A DNA stretch of 64,000 nt from Cytophagaceae bacterium. Lineage in GTDB: Bacteria; Bacteroidota; Bacteroidia; Cytophagales; Spirosomataceae. The position numbers and the translations under genes are program-made. Positions 60,294 through 64,000 of this stretch are shown here, piece by piece. Every line of letters begins with the position of its first letter. Position 1 is the first letter of the stretch. The stretch covers positions 62,001 through 126,000 of the forward strand of contig SXXW01000011.1 in the NCBI GenBank assembly GCA_005791165.1, in the 5' to 3' direction. The notes under the pieces are model-generated. The model saw nothing but the letters and a program-made list of their open reading frames with translations. It was not told the DNA's origin and did not search any database.

Positions 60294-61814
60294 ATGTCCT
60301 TATTTAATGAGACTCTATTGTGGTTGATGAAAAGGAGAATGCCTCGAATAGAGGAACATTTCAAAAATCCATTAGCGCTCCAACATTCGAGTCTGGATGA
60401 ACTGATATTTTCGGGTCGAAATACGGAGTGGGGGAAGAAATATGGGTATTCGGAAATAGGAAATTACGAACAATTTAAGGCAAAAGTCCCTATATCAACT
60501 TACGAAGAGATCTTTCCCTACATTGATCGAATGATGCATGGAGAGCAAAATGTACTTTGGTCAAGTCCCATATCATGGTTTTCGAAGTCCTCGGGAACGA
60601 CAAATGCGCGTAGTAAATTTATCCCAGTTTCAAAGGAATCATTGGAAAACTGCCACATGATGGGCGGGAAAGATATGATCACGTTGTTGATCAACAACAA
60701 GCCAGAGACCAAAATTTTTGAAGGGAAAGGCTTATCCATTGGCGGAAGTTTATCAAATAATCCATTGAATTCAAGCCTTCTTCTAGGGGATGTTTCAGCG
60801 GTAGTGATGAAAAATTTACCTATTTGGGCTCAAATTATTCGCACTCCATCGCTAGATGTGGCGCTGATGGATGATTGGGATCAAAAAATTGAAAAAATGG
60901 CGATTGAAACGTCTAAGGAAAATGTGACCAGCATTTTGGGTGTACCCACTTGGACTTTGGTGCTCATTGAAAAAATATTGGAGATAACGGGTAAAAAATC
61001 AATTTTAGAGGTGTGGCCCAATTTTGAATTTTTAGTACATGGAGCCGTGGCTTTTGGGCCTTACCGAGAGATGTTTCGGAATTTAGTTTTTCCTAGTTCA
61101 GAGGTTCGATTTTTAGAAATTTACAATGCATCAGAAGGATTTTTTGCTATTCAAGACGATTTGAGTTTGCCTGATGAGATGTTACTGATGCTTGATTATG
61201 GCATTTTTTATGAATTTATTCCCATCGGTGCGCATGGGGAAGAGGTAGATCGGGTAGTTTCACTGGACCAAGTCGTTCTTGGGGTAAATTATGCCGTTTT
61301 GATTACAACGAATTCGGGACTTTGGAGATATAAAATTGGCGATACCATTAAATTCACCTCTATTATACCATATCGGATTAAAATTTCAGGACGAACCAAG
61401 CATTTTATCAATGCATTTGGCGAAGAGTTGATCATAGAAAATGCTGAAAAAGCAATCTCCGTTGCGTGCATTCAGACAAATTCTAAAATAACGGATTATA
61501 CGGCGGCACCTGCTTATATGGAAGGAGGTAAAAAGGGTAGTCATGAATGGGTCGTAGAGTTTTCAAAAGCCCCAAAAGATTTACGTACCTTTGTGGAAAT
61601 TTTGGACCGTACGCTTCGTGAAGTAAACTCAGATTATGACGCTAAGCGTTCGTATGATTTAGTTTTAGAACTCCCACAGGTACTCGTTGCCCCTAAAGGA
61701 ACATTTTATGCTTGGATGAGAGCTAGAGGAAAATTAGGTGGCCAACATAAGGTTCCAAGATTAAGTAACAATAGAGAATTTTTAGACGGCGTAAAGGCCC
61801 ATTTTCAAAATTAA
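60294..61814 (+). CDS. GH3 (auxin-responsive promoter) family acyl-adenylate enzyme
   Basis: A 506-residue member of the GH3 family, part of the firefly luciferase-like superfamily: motif WFSKSSGTTNARSKFIPVSKE (ATP/AMP loop, about 98-118), FLEIYNASEGFFAIQDD (motif 2) and YRIKISGRTKHFINAFGEELI (motif 3, C-domain hinge). Plant GH3 enzymes join amino acids to hormones; the bacterial ones join an acid to an amine or amino acid, substrates unknown. It starts one base after the GDPD gene and is followed by YqeY. Common in Bacteroidota. Confidence 0.92.
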   Translation: MSLFNETLLWLMKRRMPRIEEHFKNPLALQHSSLDELIFSGRNTEWGKKYGYSEIGNYEQFKAKVPISTYEEIFPYIDRMMHGEQNVLWSSPISWFSKSSGTTNARSKFIPVSKESLENCHMMGGKDMITLLINNKPETKIFEGKGLSIGGSLSNNPLNSSLLLGDVSAVVMKNLPIWAQIIRTPSLDVALMDDWDQKIEKMAIETSKENVTSILGVPTWTLVLIEKILEITGKKSILEVWPNFEFLVHGAVAFGPYREMFRNLVFPSSEVRFLEIYNASEGFFAIQDDLSLPDEMLLMLDYGIFYEFIPIGAHGEEVDRVVSLDQVVLGVNYAVLITTNSGLWRYKIGDTIKFTSIIPYRIKISGRTKHFINAFGEELIIENAEKAISVACIQTNSKITDYTAAPAYMEGGKKGSHEWVVEFSKAPKDLRTFVEILDRTLREVNSDYDAKRSYDLVLELPQVLVAPKGTFYAWMRARGKLGGQHKVPRLSNNREFLDGVKAHFQN

Positions 61815-61820
61815 AATCTT

Positions 61821-62273
61821 ATGGCATTAAAATTAACTATTGAAAACGGCATAAAAGATGCCATGCGCGCTAAAGATGCGGATCGTTTGCGTGCTTTGAG
61901 GGCAATAAAATCGATGATTTTATTGGAGGAGACATCAGGCTCAAATACAGGGGAGATATCTACGGATGCGGAAATGAAAATTTTAATGAAAGCTGCCAAA
62001 CAGCGTAAAGACTCATTAGAAGTTTATATCGCCCAAAATCGCCCAGATTTAGCTGAAAAAGAACAGGTTGAACTTACTATAATTGAGGAGTTTTTGCCCA
62101 AACAATTGTCGGATTCGGAGTTAACGGAACGTATCTCTGCTATTATCGCTCAATTGGGAGCTACCAGTCCAGCAGATATGGGTAAGGTAATGGGCGTAGC
62201 TTCTAAGGAATTAGCTGGATTGGCAGAGGGAAGAGCCATTTCTAGTAAAGTGGGTGAATTGTTGAAAAAATAA
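61821..62273 (+). CDS. GatB/YqeY domain protein
   Basis: A 150-residue protein of the YqeY family (PF09424), whose tail domain resembles that of the tRNA-dependent amidotransferase GatB. It starts with LTIENGIKDAMRAKDADRLRALRAIKSMI, has KQRKDSLEVYIAQNRPDLAEKEQVELTIIEEFLPKQLS and ends in DMGKVMGVASKELAGLAEGRAISSKVGELL, the full length of the family. It may bind tRNA; its role is not established. It ends in TAATG, sharing a base with rlmN. Confidence 0.93.
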   Translation: MALKLTIENGIKDAMRAKDADRLRALRAIKSMILLEETSGSNTGEISTDAEMKILMKAAKQRKDSLEVYIAQNRPDLAEKEQVELTIIEEFLPKQLSDSELTERISAIIAQLGATSPADMGKVMGVASKELAGLAEGRAISSKVGELLKK

Positions 62274-63328
62274 TGGTGGAAAAGGAATTATTGCCTACGT
62301 TGAAAGCGATTAGAAATTTAACTTTAGAGGAGTTGAAGCAGGATATGCTGCTACGAAAAGAGCCGGGTTTTCGGGCTAAACAGGTTTATGAATGGATTTG
62401 GAAAAAATCGGTTCGTTCATTTGACCAAATGGTTAATATTCCGAAAGAAACCAGGAGCTGGTTGGCCGACAACTATTCCCTACATTGTGTGGAAACGGCT
62501 GAATTCCAAATCAGTGCTGACCGAACTATAAAATCGAGTTTTTCATTGCATGACGGAAACCTGATCGAAGGCGTTTTAATTCCTACTCGTGAAAGAATGA
62601 CCGCATGTGTATCATCTCAAGTGGGATGTTCTCTTACGTGCAGTTTTTGTGCTACGGGTTACATGGATCGAAAAAGGAATTTGGAGGCCTTTGAAATATA
62701 TGATCAGGTCGTATTGATTCGAGACCAAGCTCAAGAAAAATACGGCATTCCATTAACAAATATTGTTTATATGGGGATGGGAGAGCCCCTTTTGAACTAT
62801 TCTAATGTGTTGAAGTCTGTTGAAATGATTACTTCCCCAGATGGATTAGGTATGGCTTCTCGGCGAATCACGGTGTCAACAGCCGGAATAGCTAAAATGA
62901 TTAAGAAATTGGGCGATGACCAAGTGAAGTTTAACCTCGCTTTATCGCTTCATGCGGCCAATGACACAAAAAGAAATCAGATTATGCCCATCAATGAGTC
63001 CAATACTTTGGAGGCTTTGTCAGAGGCTTTGCGTTATTTTTATGACAAAACGGAAAATGAAATAACGTTAGAATACATCATGTTTAATAAATTTAATGAC
63101 TCGGTGGATGATGCGCGCGAACTCTATGAGTTTGCTCGGAAATTGCCATGTAAGATTAATATTATTGAATACAATCCTATTGCCCAGGCAGATTTTGTGA
63201 ATGCGGAGGCAGATGCACTGGCTAAATTTGTGGCCTTTTTGGAAAGTAAAAAAATGATTGTTAATGTGCGTCGTTCACGTGGCAAAGATATTGACGCCGC
63301 CTGTGGGCAGTTGGCCGGCAAAAAATAA
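62273..63328 (+). CDS. rlmN: 23S rRNA (adenine-2503-C2)-methyltransferase (also tRNA A37)
   Basis: A 351-residue radical SAM enzyme. The iron-sulfur motif is C119-x3-C123-x2-C126 (CSLTCSFCATGYMDRKRN), followed by NIVYMGMGEPLLNY (SAM binding), RRITVSTAGIAKMI and NLALSLHAANDTKRNQIMPIN. The methyl-carrying cysteine is C344 in RGKDIDAACGQLAGKK. It methylates C2 of adenine 2503 in 23S rRNA and A37 in some tRNAs. Start ATGG overlaps the YqeY stop by one base. Closely followed (3 bases) by the siroheme-type gene; no functional link is apparent. Confidence 0.95.
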   Translation: MVEKELLPTLKAIRNLTLEELKQDMLLRKEPGFRAKQVYEWIWKKSVRSFDQMVNIPKETRSWLADNYSLHCVETAEFQISADRTIKSSFSLHDGNLIEGVLIPTRERMTACVSSQVGCSLTCSFCATGYMDRKRNLEAFEIYDQVVLIRDQAQEKYGIPLTNIVYMGMGEPLLNYSNVLKSVEMITSPDGLGMASRRITVSTAGIAKMIKKLGDDQVKFNLALSLHAANDTKRNQIMPINESNTLEALSEALRYFYDKTENEITLEYIMFNKFNDSVDDARELYEFARKLPCKINIIEYNPIAQADFVNAEADALAKFVAFLESKKMIVNVRRSRGKDIDAACGQLAGKK

Positions 63329-63331
63329 ACC

Positions 63332-63910
63332 ATGGCAAATACCTTATTTCCTATTTTTTTGAAATTAGACCAATTGAACACGCTGGTCGTTGGCGGGGGA
63401 AATGTTGCCCTAGAAAAAGTTTCTGCTATTTTACGAAATTCTCCTGAAGCTCGTGTTACGATGGTGGCCACATTTTTTCGGGAAGATACCTTGGAATATA
63501 TCGAAAAGTTTCCTTTGGTCAGTTATGAAATTCGCGAATTTTTAGAGGGGGATTTAGATGGCAGGGACTTAGTTATTTGTGCGACAGACAATGTTCCGTT
63601 GCATCAAAAAATTAAAGCTATAGCCGCAGAACGACATCTACTTTGCAATGTAGCTGATACGCCACATCTTTGTGATTTTTACCTTGGATCGATTGTTCAA
63701 AAAGGGGATTTGAAAATTGCGATATCGACCAACGGCAAATCACCTACTTTGGCAAAGCGCATCAGGGCATTTTTGGAAGATGTCATTCCCTTAGACATTC
63801 AGGAAACGATGGATGGGTTAGAAGCCTATCGAAATTCGCTTAAAGGAGATTTTGAAGCTAAAATCAAAGCGTTAAATGAGCTCACTAAGGGCTTGACTTT
63901 CAAGAAATAA
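63332..63910 (+). CDS. Precorrin-2 dehydrogenase/sirohydrochlorin ferrochelatase (siroheme synthase N-domain)
   Basis: A 192-residue stand-alone form of the N-terminal part of CysG (Met8/SirC-like). The NAD loop is VVGGGNVALEKVSAILRNSP (about 17-36); ICATDNVPLHQKIKAIAAERHLLCNVADTPHLCDFYLGSIVQKGDLKIAISTNGKSPTLAKRIR carries the conserved DTP.L.DF and ST.G.SP.LA motifs with the catalytic aspartate. It oxidises precorrin-2 and inserts iron to make siroheme for sulfite or nitrite reductase. It has no methyltransferase domain, so a separate CobA/SUMT is needed elsewhere. Confidence 0.9.
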   Translation: MANTLFPIFLKLDQLNTLVVGGGNVALEKVSAILRNSPEARVTMVATFFREDTLEYIEKFPLVSYEIREFLEGDLDGRDLVICATDNVPLHQKIKAIAAERHLLCNVADTPHLCDFYLGSIVQKGDLKIAISTNGKSPTLAKRIRAFLEDVIPLDIQETMDGLEAYRNSLKGDFEAKIKALNELTKGLTFKK

Positions 63911-63922
63911 GTATTTCCAATC

Positions 63923-64000
63923 TTACCAAACCATGGGGATTTCAATTAATAGCGCTTTTGTATTAGAGGAGGCAGCTTTAATTTGAATATGTTCAGTTTC
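63923..64000 (-). CDS. C-terminal end of a minus-strand gene (possibly pirin-like)
   Basis: From base 64000 down to the stop TAA at 63923-63925 the minus strand is open and reads ETEHIQIKAASSNTKALLIEIPMVW. The ending, a strand followed by a short aromatic tail, is like that of pirin/quercetinase bicupins (..ALLFDLP..), but 25 residues are too few to be sure. The gene converges on the siroheme-type gene with 12 bases between. Confidence 0.45.
   Translation of the reverse strand, partial: ETEHIQIKAASSNTKALLIEIPMVW

Noticed and set aside
1-64000. CRISPR arrays, insertion sequences, phage genes, restriction or toxin-antitoxin systems
   Set aside because: No regular spaced repeats, transposase, integrase, capsid, nuclease or toxin-like proteins were recognised; the small XRE gene has no partner gene.

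Overview
The window is a gene-dense stretch of a Bacteroidota chromosome, most likely of the order Cytophagales (Spirosomaceae-like; an Aquirufa-type freshwater bacterium would fit, but the genus is a guess). The signs are a PorP/SprF type IX secretion protein, a T9SS C-terminal sorting domain, TonB receptors with carboxypeptidase-like N-domains, bacillithiol synthesis (BshC), DUF4296 and DUF6056 proteins, BatA/DUF58 genes, TAnnTTTG promoter elements close to start codons and few Shine-Dalgarno sequences. No rRNA, tRNA, CRISPR array, insertion sequence or prophage was seen. No gap between genes exceeds about 230 bases. All genes look intact except the two cut by the window edges.

Left part (1-10 kb): the end of an FAD-dependent oxidoreductase faces a long minus-strand block. 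This block holds a TetR-controlled tripartite RND multidrug pump (TetR, TolC, adaptor, permease), a lactonase-RidA fusion and a GT39-like membrane glycosyltransferase. From 10 to 22 kb lie two plus-strand carbohydrate modules: a GH140-like hydrolase with a PhyH dioxygenase, a sugar isomerase/epimerase and a Gfo/Idh/MocA oxidoreductase; then a sialidase-like protein, a sodium:solute symporter and a DHDPS/NAL-type aldolase. A large PVC-type cytochrome c lipoprotein lies between them on the other strand. From 22 to 31 kb there are two TonB receptors, the second start-stop coupled to a YncE-propeller/phosphoesterase and carrying a perfect 17-bp-arm palindrome, then a GNAT enzyme and a T9SS-exported SGNH esterase.

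The most unusual region is 31.5-37.6 kb: six tightly packed plus-strand genes for a CofD/YvcK-like domain fused to a GT2-like domain, a HAD phosphatase, a GlmU-like nucleotidyltransferase, an NAD-dependent epimerase, a GT2 glycosyltransferase and a DUF6056 membrane protein. It reads as a small pathway that activates, modifies and transfers a sugar or sugar-like phosphate; its product cannot be named from sequence.

Right part (37.6-64 kb): paired amidohydrolases, a small XRE regulator, a sulfur/thiol operon (bshC, mnmH, cysE, cysM), porP, a lone nuoA with a dedA gene, a heavy-metal efflux operon whose CusA pump is fused to its TolC channel, and a BatA/DUF58 stress-type operon ending in ispE. 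A plus-strand series follows: DUF4296 lipoprotein, GDPD, GH3-like enzyme, YqeY, RlmN and a siroheme-synthase N-domain protein. The last 78 bases hold the tail of a minus-strand gene.
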